22,500 nt of DNA from Methanobacterium formicicum (GCF_029848115.1 NZ_JARVXG010000057.1:70001-92500), one strand, 5' to 3'. Shown: positions 1-9,910, counted from the first letter of the stretch. Notes: generated by a model not told the origin, from the letters alone. A program made the numbers and translations.

Positions 1-895
1 AGTTTAGCAAACCCCCTATCACAAATATCAAAATTTGAATCATTATCTCCACCCCATTTCCCAACCGGCCTAAAATAAACGTTAAATCTAGAATCTTCTG
101 CAAGGGGAGAAATTTCATTGAAAAGATTACCCATAGAGGGCAAAGTATCATTATTGAAGTTAATTCGGATAGTTACATTGAAATCGCCATTTATTTTCCG
201 CATTTCCATCAAATTATCAATTATTTTATCGTAAGTTCCTTTATTATTTTTTAATTTTCGCATTTTATTGTGATAAGATTTATAACCGTCAAGAGTTATT
301 TGAAAACCTTTAACTTGACGTTTTAAAAGAGATTTGACAACATCTGGCGTTAAAAGATAACCATTTGTAGTCAAAAAACTAAAATAAGGGACATCATCAC
401 AAATATCAATAAATTCATCAGAAAGCTCGTGAATTATATCCAAAGCAAGTAATGGTTCACCACCATACCATGAAACTATAAATCTATTATAATCATTTAT
501 CTTTTGTTCAACTAAAGCCTTAATTCCATTAACAATGTCTGCTTCCATCCTACCTCTTTTAAGTTTTTCATAACAATATACACAACGGAAATTACATCCT
601 TCATGCGGGAGGATTATTATATGTAATCCATATTCACGCTCATGATCCAATAATTCGCAAACCTTTGATGTTCGTCAATTTCTGATGGCACGAAGAATCC
701 ATTTTCACAGAGCTCTTTCAAATCAGGATCGCTAAGTTGTGTTTTTTTAAAACCATTTTTTAGATATTTTTTAAGTTTTCTAGACTTTTGAGGAGGTATT
801 TGAGCAATTGCACCCATGAAACTGTTATGAAGAAGAACATCTTTGGAATCAGACTCTATAACTTTAGTATATCTCGATAATTTCCATCTTTCCAC
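1..895 (-). pseudogene. Radical SAM/SPASM-type maturase, frameshifted, 3' end outside window
   Basis: The second reading frame encodes a radical SAM core with the iron-sulfur motif GCNFRCVYCYE (Cys-x3-Cys-x2-Cys, about 545-585), followed by SWYGGEPLL and LTTNGYLLTP, typical of anSME/SPASM peptide-modifying enzymes. The preceding N-terminal part (about 75 residues, starting ERWKLSRYTKV) lies in a different frame and resembles the substrate-binding N-terminus of such maturases. The N-terminal frame stops at 617. The radical SAM frame is closed upstream by a TGA at 675-677, so the break lies between 617 and 677. One missing base in the A run at 664-666 would restore a continuous protein. I chose GTG at 895 because GAGGTGA sits five bases upstream; GTG at 904 is possible. 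Family members make radical modifications in peptides or proteins. The SPASM domain would lie beyond the window. Whether this is a true pseudogene or a sequencing error is open. Confidence 0.8.
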
Positions 896-1493
896 ATCAT
901 TCACCTCATTAATTTATGGGCCTATTAATGGATACTGCTTCTAGTGTTTTTGAGGGTGAATCAAATAATATATTTATATAATAAATATTAATTATTATAA
1001 CACAATATTGCTTAATGAATGCAAATTTTAAGCTTTTAATTAATTTTATTATAAATTTGATCTATAATATCATTTTAAGGCGCAAATTATAATTATTTTA
1101 CTATTTTAAACTTAAATAATAAGTTTATATAATAATAACTTCATAAATTAAGATATTATAAATATCAAAATTAATAAAAAAATATTTGACCAAGCCCTGC
1201 CCCCTTAATAGAATAAAATCATTTTTCCAATTTTTAATCATAATAAATAAAAACCTAATATCTTCTCCCCCACAGATCTTCCTCATGCATAAGATTTTCA
1301 TCTGCCTGAGTCATCATGACAAAAATAAGGCTCTTGAAACCACTTATAGATGCACACCAGTCCCCCCAGCTAAACAGATGAAAACAAAATATATGTACAT
1401 ATTGCCGAGGAAATAGATAAGGTAGGCTATTTCTCTCAAAAATCGTGATGGGGCCCCTTCAACAATAAAAGTAAGTGTTCTATTAACCACCAG
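896..1493. other. AT-rich spacer between the caspase-like and radical SAM genes
   Basis: About 600 bases without a convincing gene. The part from 960 to 1185 is extremely AT-rich and holds the probable promoter of the radical SAM gene. The part from about 1186 to 1480 is noticeably richer in G and C, with runs such as CCCCCC near 1361-1366 and the palindrome GGGGCCCC at 1450-1457. A 76-codon open frame on the plus strand (1186-1416) has no recognisable motif and I do not call it. On the minus strand a frame is open from about 1462 to 1242, but its first ATG comes only about 20 codons before the stop. Confidence 0.6.
964..986 (-). promoter_or_regulatory. Probable TATA box of the radical SAM gene
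   Basis: On the minus strand an A/T-only stretch with TTATATAAATATA lies about 75-90 bases upstream of the GTG start. This is a good archaeal TATA box and would place transcription start near 940. The surroundings are very AT-rich, so the exact box is uncertain. Confidence 0.4.
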
Positions 1494-2345
1494 TTATAAT
1501 AATTCATTTGAACTTTTTCTAACCATTTTTTTATTCCGAGCTGTGGCTTCACACTCCAGTTGAGGTATTTGAGTGTAATTACCAGCTCGAAGGTCTTTCC
1601 TGACTTTTTCCAGTATCTCATTGCGATTAAGCTTGTTCTGACTTACATTCATTTCCTTACAGAAATAGTAAGTGAATGCTCCATGCCACTCACCATCAAT
1701 GTTGGCATCGGCACTGGTTTGATCGGCGCGACAAGCAGCCCATAATATATGTTGAACCATTCCTTTCTCTAAGAGTGATTTATTCAGTCCTCGTTGCCGT
1801 TTCCCATCAACTCTTTTAAATGCTTCCAGGGATGGTGGAGGTATGTATCGTGTTTGGCGGCCAAATAAGAGATCTATTGCTTTAAGCCCTGTTCCACTAT
1901 GACATGTGTCCAGATATACCTCCAGAACTACATCTTCAGGGATTTGAATAAAAAGATCTCTAAGTTCATCATCTACAATTATGTGATTAGAGTCCCAGTC
2001 ATCTCCGTTTTGAGCCAAGTCATTGGGGCAAAAAGCCTCATCAACACGATCCGGTTCATCCCCACTTAAATCAGGGACTTGAGTTCCATGACTGGACATA
2101 GTAAATATTATATGACTATATTTACCTGATTTAGCCCCATGCACCATCTCTTTTAGATTTTTCATTATATTGGTCTTGGTTGCCTTTGTATCAGTTAATT
2201 TGACTATGTCAACAGCTTGGAATCCAAGCAAATTCTTTAATAATTTTTCCATATCGTTGGCATCATTCACACAACCCCTTAATGCGGCTGATGGGAAGTT
2301 TTTGAAATTGTTTATTCCTACACAAAGTGCTCTTTTACCTGTCAT
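1494..2345 (-). CDS. Caspase/metacaspase-like peptidase (family C14)
   Basis: A 283-residue protein with the caspase-fold p20 pattern. It opens with strand KRALCVGIN (4-12), has the catalytic His in MSSHGTQ (His86), the metacaspase-like acidic segment DEAFCPND (102-109), and the catalytic Cys in YLDTCHSGTG (Cys148). A p10-like part reads AACRADQTSAD and GAFTYYF (203-227). The QTSAD segment and acidic residues resemble metacaspases/orthocaspases, which usually cleave after Arg or Lys; activity here is inferred. I chose ATG at 2345 because GGGGTGA lies five bases upstream; the GTG three codons earlier overlaps that site. There is no signal peptide or added domain, so it is probably cytoplasmic. 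It is isolated by AT-rich spacers, with a radical SAM maturase gene downstream on the same strand. Substrate unknown. Confidence 0.88.
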   Translation of the reverse strand: MTGKRALCVGINNFKNFPSAALRGCVNDANDMEKLLKNLLGFQAVDIVKLTDTKATKTNIMKNLKEMVHGAKSGKYSHIIFTMSSHGTQVPDLSGDEPDRVDEAFCPNDLAQNGDDWDSNHIIVDDELRDLFIQIPEDVVLEVYLDTCHSGTGLKAIDLLFGRQTRYIPPPSLEAFKRVDGKRQRGLNKSLLEKGMVQHILWAACRADQTSADANIDGEWHGAFTYYFCKEMNVSQNKLNRNEILEKVRKDLRAGNYTQIPQLECEATARNKKMVRKSSNELL

Positions 2346-2440
2346 TAATTTCACCCCTAATTTTCATCAATTCAAATCATGATTTTAGATAATCAATGCT
2401 TCTTAATGTAGATCTCAAATTTTAGTAATAAATATTTGTA

Positions 2441-2488
2441 TTCATTATTGCATAATATTGCATAATATTGATGATATAAATCAATATT
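2441..2488. repeat. Tandem 10-mers overlapping a 9-bp inverted repeat
   Basis: CATAATATTG occurs twice head to tail (2451-2470), preceded by a partial copy ending CATTATTG. The second copy runs into AATATTGAT (2464-2472), mirrored by ATCAATATT (2480-2488) across seven bases. It lies about 110-145 bases upstream of the caspase-like start and over 300 upstream of pycB. An operator for the caspase-like gene is possible, but the high A+T raises the chance of coincidence. Confidence 0.5.
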
Positions 2489-2719
2489 TAAACCTTTTTT
2501 TATTTTAATATCTAATTATATCTTTAATTCTATCATAAAAACATATATTTCAGTTTTTATTATATATAAAGATTATAATTTAATATTAATTATATTATTT
2601 TCATAATTTTAAATAATATTATAAAATAAGTTAACTTTCATCAATTTAATACACAAATAAAATTTTCCATGAAAAATTTATATCTTGCTAGCCTGTTTGT
2701 TCACTTTTTAAGGTAAGGA

Positions 2720-2751
2720 TATAAGGAAGTTCACACTATCTATATAAGGAA
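2720..2751 (+). promoter_or_regulatory. Probable pycB promoter with doubled TATAAGGAA element
   Basis: TATATAAGG at 2741-2749 is a plausible TATA box, giving a start near 2770 and a short leader to the ATG at 2799. TATAAGGAA occurs at 2720-2728 and again at 2743-2751, 23 bases apart, so either two start sites or a regulator site overlapping the TATA box is possible. Another TATA-like stretch, TTTATATC, lies at 2677-2684. Confidence 0.45.
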
Positions 2752-2798
2752 ATTAAGATTCTATTAATGACAAGTTTATCCAATCTGTGAGGGTCACC

Positions 2799-4517
<1,719 letters not shown>

Positions 4518-4535
4518 ATACACCATCAAATCCCA

Positions 4536-4580
4536 TTTTTTTAATAAATATAATACCAATCCATTCATATTTTTAATAAA
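4536..4580 (+). terminator. T-tract terminator region after pycB
   Basis: Two similar stretches, each a T run followed by AATAAATA (T7 at 4536-4542, T5 at 4570-4574), follow the pycB stop. T tracts of this kind end transcription in methanogens. Confidence 0.5.
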
Positions 4581-4673
4581 TAAATCACAACACCTAATTT
4601 CTACTTTTTAGCCTTATATTCCTTTTAAATAGAATATAAAGCAATATATAATAATGTAACAAACATTTATCTT

Positions 4674-4706
4674 AAAAAAAGGTTTAAAATAAATTTGTAA
4701 AAAAAA
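4674..4706 (-). terminator. T-tract terminator after the roadblock gene
   Basis: Read on the minus strand, runs of eight T (4699-4706) and seven T (4674-4680) lie 28-60 bases after the stop of the roadblock gene. They would separate it from the convergent pycB. Confidence 0.5.
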
Positions 4707-4733
4707 TTATTTCAGTATCCTATCTTATTACCA

Positions 4734-5108
4734 TTAAGTTCCAAAAAGTATTTCTTCAACTTCCTGAGCCTTTAATTCCATTTCAACAAGTATTAAACCT
4801 ATTTGAGCTCCGGTCTCAGTTAAAACGGTGAATATGGCCTTGGAACCAGCAGGTATTAACACAATGGTACCTTTCTCTGTTTTCAGAGATATTTGACCAA
4901 CAGCACCAGTTTTCATCTGGGTGGAAGCAGCTTCGGCAGCCCCCATTATAGTGGAACAAAGTGCAGAAAATATGCGAGCATCTACATCCGGTGGAGTTCG
5001 GGAACTGATGAGAAGACCTTCTTTTGAAACAATGGCACAGGCCTTTATTTGACCTACCTGCAGGAATGATGATAAAACATCGTCTAATTTTTCCTTTTTA
5101 GTTTCCAT
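4734..5108 (-). CDS. Roadblock/LC7 domain protein
   Basis: A 124-residue single-domain protein. The pattern is that of the roadblock/LC7 fold: an N-terminal helix ([14 protein letters not shown]), strand [16 protein letters not shown], a long helix [19 protein letters not shown], then [32 protein letters not shown] and a C-terminal helix. Members (for example MglB) bind small Ras-like GTPases or dimerise as signalling scaffolds. No GTPase gene is nearby. I chose ATG at 5108 because GAGGT lies a few bases upstream; an ATG at 5120 would overlap that site. It sits 34 bases after a V4R-domain gene on the same strand, so the two are probably co-transcribed and may act together in sensing. Specific role unknown. 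Confidence 0.85.
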   Translation of the reverse strand: METKKEKLDDVLSSFLQVGQIKACAIVSKEGLLISSRTPPDVDARIFSALCSTIMGAAEAASTQMKTGAVGQISLKTEKGTIVLIPAGSKAIFTVLTETGAQIGLILVEMELKAQEVEEILFGT

Positions 5109-5142
5109 AGTGAACCTCATTGTAAAATATGATCATAAAAAA

Positions 5143-5775
5143 TCACTGGCTCTCCAACGAACCTTCCGGATCATGGTTTATTTCCACCGAGAAGTGGCAG
5201 AATGAATAACCACTGGCCCAGCATCTTACTTCTTCGGCAAAAACTTCTTTATGAGTCAATTCCTTAAGGATACCGATGATTATGCCGGTTTCAAAGTAGC
5301 AAACTGGTTCCCCAATGTTGGGTAACCCCACACAATCAATACATTCATAAACCATTATATCCATCTTTTTTCCATTATTTACGTCTTTTTCCGCAAATAT
5401 ATCCAGAATACCTAGTTTATATTTGTCAAAAACTGGGGCAAGATCCTTCACACTTTTAATGAGCCCTTTTTGCACCAGTTGTGAACCGAATTCCATACCA
5501 CCAACCAGATCAGTACCATGACCGCATTTAACCATTGATACCGGTTTTTTTAATGTTCCAAATCGGAAGGTAGTGACATAAATAGAGTCCCAATCATTTT
5601 CAACATCTTTACTTAAAAAAGGACGTTCCGGATGGATTAAATCATCCCAATCCAGTTCATTTGTGGGATTTCGGGGCCCGATGAATTGGCCATTTATCTT
5701 TTTTTCACCAGCCATCTCCTCTTTAACCTTGGCACGATAATAATCAATGGCCTTTTTCAGTTCATCTCTTTTCAT
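5143..5775 (-). CDS. V4R (4-vinyl reductase) domain protein
   Basis: A 210-residue protein whose C-terminal third (about 143-199) matches the V4R small-molecule-binding domain: a Cys-rich start (YECIDCVGLP), a helix FETGIIIGILKEL, then EEVRCWASGYSFCHFSV. V4R domains bind hydrophobic ligands or metals and occur in BchJ, in XylR-type sensors and in many archaeal proteins. Four cysteines in the domain (the pair in CIDC and those in VRCW and SFCHF) could bind metal. The N-terminal part (GPRNPTNELDWDDLIHP) is not recognised. ATG at 5775 follows AGGGTGAG. It is the first gene of a likely operon with the roadblock protein. No enzymatic role can be assigned; a sensory role is inference. Confidence 0.8.
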   Translation of the reverse strand: MKRDELKKAIDYYRAKVKEEMAGEKKINGQFIGPRNPTNELDWDDLIHPERPFLSKDVENDWDSIYVTTFRFGTLKKPVSMVKCGHGTDLVGGMEFGSQLVQKGLIKSVKDLAPVFDKYKLGILDIFAEKDVNNGKKMDIMVYECIDCVGLPNIGEPVCYFETGIIIGILKELTHKEVFAEEVRCWASGYSFCHFSVEINHDPEGSLESQ

Positions 5776-5830
5776 TGAAGTCTCACCCTATTTAAATAAC
5801 CTGAACTTAAACTGGGATATCCTGTGTTTT

Positions 5831-5846
5831 CTATTTTTTTTATAGA
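5831..5846 (-). promoter_or_regulatory. Probable TATA box of the V4R gene
   Basis: On the minus strand TCTATAAAAAAAATAG lies about 60 bases before the ATG, fitting an archaeal TATA box with a leader near 40 bases. Confidence 0.45.
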
Positions 5847-5924
5847 CCAAATAAACTTAACCCCCAAGAAAGGTTAGGTTACTCCTATATTCTCTACCAG
5901 ATGCATCACAGTTAATAATCATGA

Positions 5925-5933
5925 TTTTATAGT
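5925..5933 (+). promoter_or_regulatory. Probable TATA box of the small Cys/His protein gene
   Basis: TTTTATAGT lies 40-48 bases upstream of the ATG at 5973, giving a short leader that contains the ribosome site AGGAGAGATGG. Confidence 0.4.
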
Positions 5934-5972
5934 TAGTAAAAAAGATCTTAAGTTTGCTAGGAGAGATGGTTC

Positions 5973-6269
5973 ATGAGTTTGGAAAAAAGTTATTCTCGAA
6001 AAATATCATCCAAGGAATCGGAGAATGGTTTCATATTCGTTTTAAAAGATAAGTTATCATTTTTCCCACCACTGGGAGAAGTTTTCACCCTTAAATTTGA
6101 AGGTTTAACCTGCAATGTCCAGTTAGAAGCATATCCCTGCGTTTGCCGAGGCCCAGATAAACCACACGAACATTATTTCATCCCATGGAATAACTTACAG
6201 ACCGGAGATAAAGTGGAAATCAAAAAAAAATCCATCCAAAGCTCAGGAATATTCTTTAAAAATAATTAA
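5973..6269 (+). CDS. Small conserved-looking protein with CxC and HxH motif
   Basis: A 98-residue protein I do not recognise. It has no signal peptide or membrane segment and is predicted mostly beta: GFIFVLKDKLSFFPPLGEV, FTLKFEGLTCNVQLEAYP, then CVCRGPDKPHEHYFIPW and DKVEIKKK. The second half holds Cys47, Cys56, Cys58, His65 and His67, a spacing that could form a metal site. The ribosome site AGGAGAGATGG lies about ten bases upstream of the ATG. It stands alone between the divergent V4R operon and convergent queC. Its own TATA box and site, and the clustered Cys/His residues, argue for a real gene. Confidence 0.7.
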   Translation: MSLEKSYSRKISSKESENGFIFVLKDKLSFFPPLGEVFTLKFEGLTCNVQLEAYPCVCRGPDKPHEHYFIPWNNLQTGDKVEIKKKSIQSSGIFFKNN

Positions 6270-6311
6270 AAAAGATATGGAAAACTAGAATAATGTTCGG
6301 GGAAAAGGCAG

Positions 6312-6998
6312 TTATGTGGCGTACTCTGTCTTGTCTTCGACACCCGCGATTTTAAAGGCCCTTTTACGTCTCATGCATGATTCACAAGTCCCACAATGTT
6401 TTTCTCCACCAAGGTAACAGGAATAACTGAGATTCATTGGTGCTTCAATTTCATTTCCCAGTTTTACTATATCTTCTTTGTTCATCTGGATTAAGGGGGC
6501 TTCGATCTCCACTTCATCCCAAGAACCAATTTCCAGAACACGGTTGAAGGCCTCTAAGAATTCTGGAGAATTATCAGGAAAAGTCACTGCTTCCTCTAAG
6601 TCCCATCCTACAATTATTTTCTCTGCACCCTCTGCCTCGGCAAATGATAAGGCAATGGCAGTGAAAACCACATTTCTACCTGGAACCCAGACTTTCCGGG
6701 CAGTTTCATCACATACTTCTTTATTATCCAGTTCATCCATTTTTAGCTGGGGAACCTCTCCTTTGCTGGTTAACACTGATCCTCCTAACTGGGCCAGCCA
6801 GGGAAGCTTGATAACCGTGTGATCCATACCTAATTCTTCACATATTGCCTTCGATGATTTAATTTCTGTCTTTGCACTTCTCTGACCATAATCAAAGGTT
6901 AATGCGTGAACTTTATAACCTTTTACAAGTAATGAAGTTGCTACAGTGGAGTCTAACCCTCCAGAAAGTACGGATATTGCCTTTTTAGATTTTATCAT
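6312..6998 (-). CDS. queC: 7-cyano-7-deazaguanine synthase
   Basis: A 228-residue PP-loop ATPase. It converts 7-carboxy-7-deazaguanine to preQ0 with ATP and ammonia; in archaea preQ0 is the precursor of archaeosine in tRNA. The PP-loop SGGLDS is at 12-17, and the family segments FDYGQRS, VWVPGRNVVF and DNSPEFLEAF follow. The C-terminus has the zinc-binding cysteines in CYLGGEKHCGTCESCMRRK (Cys194, 202, 205, 208). I chose ATG at 6998, with GGGGAGA nine bases upstream; the GTG at 7016 overlaps that site. No other archaeosine genes are adjacent. Its promoter region carries a pair of near-identical 14-mers flanking the TATA box. Confidence 0.93.
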   Translation of the reverse strand: MIKSKKAISVLSGGLDSTVATSLLVKGYKVHALTFDYGQRSAKTEIKSSKAICEELGMDHTVIKLPWLAQLGGSVLTSKGEVPQLKMDELDNKEVCDETARKVWVPGRNVVFTAIALSFAEAEGAEKIIVGWDLEEAVTFPDNSPEFLEAFNRVLEIGSWDEVEIEAPLIQMNKEDIVKLGNEIEAPMNLSYSCYLGGEKHCGTCESCMRRKRAFKIAGVEDKTEYAT

Positions 6999-7046
6999 GG
7001 AATTTATTCTCCCCACATAATTAGACTTTAGTCCTTAATCTATACG

Positions 7047-7087
7047 ATTAAAGTTACTCACTATATTTATAAAATTAAGGTTACTCA
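7047..7087 (-). promoter_or_regulatory. queC promoter: TATA box between two direct repeats
   Basis: On the minus strand TTTATAAATATA (about 7062-7073) lies 64-75 bases upstream of the queC ATG. On the plus strand ATTAAAGTTACTCA (7047-7060) and ATTAAGGTTACTCA (7074-7087) differ at one of 14 bases, are 27 bases apart, and flank the TATA box. This suggests an operator blocking TBP or polymerase. A related GGTTACTC lies at 5873-5885 in front of the V4R gene. Confidence 0.45.
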
Positions 7088-7185
7088 TTTAGATTACTAT
7101 TTGTGAATTTTACTGTTTGTGGATTTATAGTCTAGCCACAGTTGGAATAAAATCTGAAGGGTAAAAGGAGGAGTTTTAACTGGGA

Positions 7186-8349
7186 TTAGACCCGGTTAAA
7201 ATTATTAAACTCCCTTAATTTCTCAAAGTTTTGGTAGGGAGAAAGATAATATGAAGTCTCGGATTCCTTTACTTTTCCCTGGGCATCCATCAGGAAGTAG
7301 GCAATTATGGCCCCACCACTGTGAAGTATTTCGTTTCCCAAAAACCTTCTTTTAGTCTGGTTATTGCCCCCGGCCTTCACTACCTTCAGGTAAAGTATGT
7401 CGGCACCAGATTCCAGGTGTAAACCCAGAATTTCCCCTTTCATCAGTTTTTCCAGCCGACTTACACCTGTTTTTTCATCAACAGAAGCCAGAGCAGTTTC
7501 AATTTTTTCATAAACCGCGTTTAAGTTCTTTAAATTTTTAACATACTCCTGCTGGGATGTATCACCACTTAAATCAGCTATTTCCTGGTCGGCTTTGCTT
7601 TTACATCTTTTTAAAAGTGATACTTCTGTTAAAAATTTATCAGGGATGTCGGTAAGGAAGGGAGGATATATGGGGTCTATTTCATGCTTCAGGGATCGGA
7701 TCAATTCTGCAATTAGCGCCTCCTTAACCACTTCCACATCCACTCCCTTGATATCCACATCAGTCCTGAACAGGGAGGCAAAATCAACTATGGAGCTTAA
7801 AAGTGTTGATGCCCCGGAAATGGGATCAATTGACAGGGCCCTTATATCCTTCCCTTCAACTTCCGCTTTAATTGCGGTTTTAGATTTAAAAACTCCTTCA
7901 TATTCCTCTTTTAAAAACAGCAGCTGTTTTTTGAAGATCTTATAGGAAAAATAGTTGTTGATATCTGCTTCATCACTGATCACTACAGCGTTAATTTCCG
8001 GATATTCCTTTTTGATTTTGTCACTTATATTAGACACAATTTGGGTGATGGCCTGGTAAGCCAAGATATGGCACTCAATATTAATGCTTTTATCGGCAGT
8101 TATGGTGCCTTCCGGGGCTTTCACATCAAATGTGGGTAATTTAGCTTCCAGAGTAGCCTTCTGAGCTTCGGCAATTGTTTTTTGTTGTTCGGCCAGTGTT
8201 TGTGCCTTTTCCATTTCTGAGGGGTTTAAGGCATTTTTAGCCTCAGCAATTTTCTGTTGCGCTTCATAAATCTTTTTCTCATTCTCCACCCGCTTGCATT
8301 TTTGTTCCACCTCAGCATCGGACAGTTCACTCAAATCATCATTGGACAT
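7186..8349 (-). CDS. Unrecognised 387-residue protein with N-terminal coiled coil
   Basis: I do not recognise this family. Residues 1-70 are charged and Ala/Glu/Lys/Gln-rich with heptad character (VENEKKIYEAQQKIAEAKNA, then AEQQKTIAEAQKATLEAKLP), followed by DVKAPEGTITADKS. The rest is a mixed alpha/beta globular region with SIDPISGASTLLSSIVDFAS near the middle (about 170-190) and a C-terminal FLGNEILHSGGAIIAYFLM. There is no signal peptide and no clear membrane helix, so it is probably cytoplasmic. The ribosome site GGGGTGAT lies five bases before the ATG. It is a single gene between queC and larC with its own promoter. Absence of motifs of known enzymes makes a structural or binding role possible, but that is a guess. 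Confidence 0.85.
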   Translation of the reverse strand: MSNDDLSELSDAEVEQKCKRVENEKKIYEAQQKIAEAKNALNPSEMEKAQTLAEQQKTIAEAQKATLEAKLPTFDVKAPEGTITADKSINIECHILAYQAITQIVSNISDKIKKEYPEINAVVISDEADINNYFSYKIFKKQLLFLKEEYEGVFKSKTAIKAEVEGKDIRALSIDPISGASTLLSSIVDFASLFRTDVDIKGVDVEVVKEALIAELIRSLKHEIDPIYPPFLTDIPDKFLTEVSLLKRCKSKADQEIADLSGDTSQQEYVKNLKNLNAVYEKIETALASVDEKTGVSRLEKLMKGEILGLHLESGADILYLKVVKAGGNNQTKRRFLGNEILHSGGAIIAYFLMDAQGKVKESETSYYLSPYQNFEKLREFNNFNRV

Positions 8350-8665
8350 TTCTCATCACCCCGTTTACCCTTCCTTAGTTCAATATGTACCTATTTTGTT
8401 GTTTCATATAAACATATTTTTAGGTAATATATTAATCTCCATTATGTAGATTCCATTTGATTTCCCATTACTATAAAAGTTATTCTTATTTTTTATTTAA
8501 AATAAAGCTACAAATACCCATATATCGTCCCATAAAATGATTATTTCTCTTAATTTCATTGGAAGGGATTTTATCCTCTGAAAAAGTCCAGTTGAGAAAG
8601 TACAATTAAAAAAATACAATTAAAAACTACGGCTAAAAAAAATGAAATAATCTAAAAAAGTACAG
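8350..8665. other. Spacer with 387-residue gene promoter and larC 3' repeats
   Basis: About 316 bases without a gene. Near 8404-8412 the minus strand has TTTATATG, a probable TATA box of the 387-residue gene with a leader near 33 bases. The right end holds the A/T-rich repeat cluster that follows larC. I see nothing else in between. Confidence 0.5.

Positions 8666-8673
<8 letters not shown>
8581..8673 (-). repeat. Degenerate AAAGTACARTTAAA repeats after larC
   Basis: The plus strand shows AAAAAGTCCAGTTGAG (8581), AAAGTACAATTAAA (8597), AAAATACAATTAAAA (about 8611), a degenerate ACTACGGCTAAAA (8626) and AAAAAAGTACAGTTAAAAAG (8654-8673). The last overlaps the larC stop codon. On the larC strand each unit gives a T run, so the cluster probably acts as a series of terminators. 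Confidence 0.55.
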
Positions 8674-9856
<1,183 letters not shown>

Positions 9857-9879
9857 GAGTTTAATCCTCCATTACTACA

Positions 9880-9910
9880 ATATCCCGACACTTCAATGGT
9901 GTCTGGATAT
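9880..9910 (-). promoter_or_regulatory. Dyad/hairpin in the larC leader or promoter
   Basis: A 31-base dyad: arms 9880-9891 and 9899-9910 pair at 11 of 12 positions (outer ATATCC/GGATAT, inner GACAC/GTGTC) around a seven-base loop. It ends 24 bases before the larC ATG. It could be an operator overlapping the transcription start or an RNA hairpin in the leader. Confidence 0.55.

Larger units (their letters stand above)
2346..2798. other. AT-rich divergent spacer between caspase-like gene and pycB
   Basis: About 450 very AT-rich bases with no gene. It holds a 10-bp perfect tandem repeat (CATAATATTG at 2451-2460 and 2461-2470), a dyad of 9-bp arms at 2464-2472 and 2480-2488, and the pycB promoter near its right end. 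Confidence 0.6.

Noticed and set aside
1299..1319. Minus-strand ATGATGA followed by CAGATGA, like C and C' boxes of a C/D guide RNA
   Set aside because: No CTGA D or D' box at the needed spacing.
1186..1416. 76-codon plus-strand open frame
   Set aside because: No ribosome site, no motif, unusual composition; lies in a spacer and is probably chance.
2451..2470. Tandem 10-mers as a possible CRISPR array
   Set aside because: Only two adjacent copies, no spacers and no cas genes.
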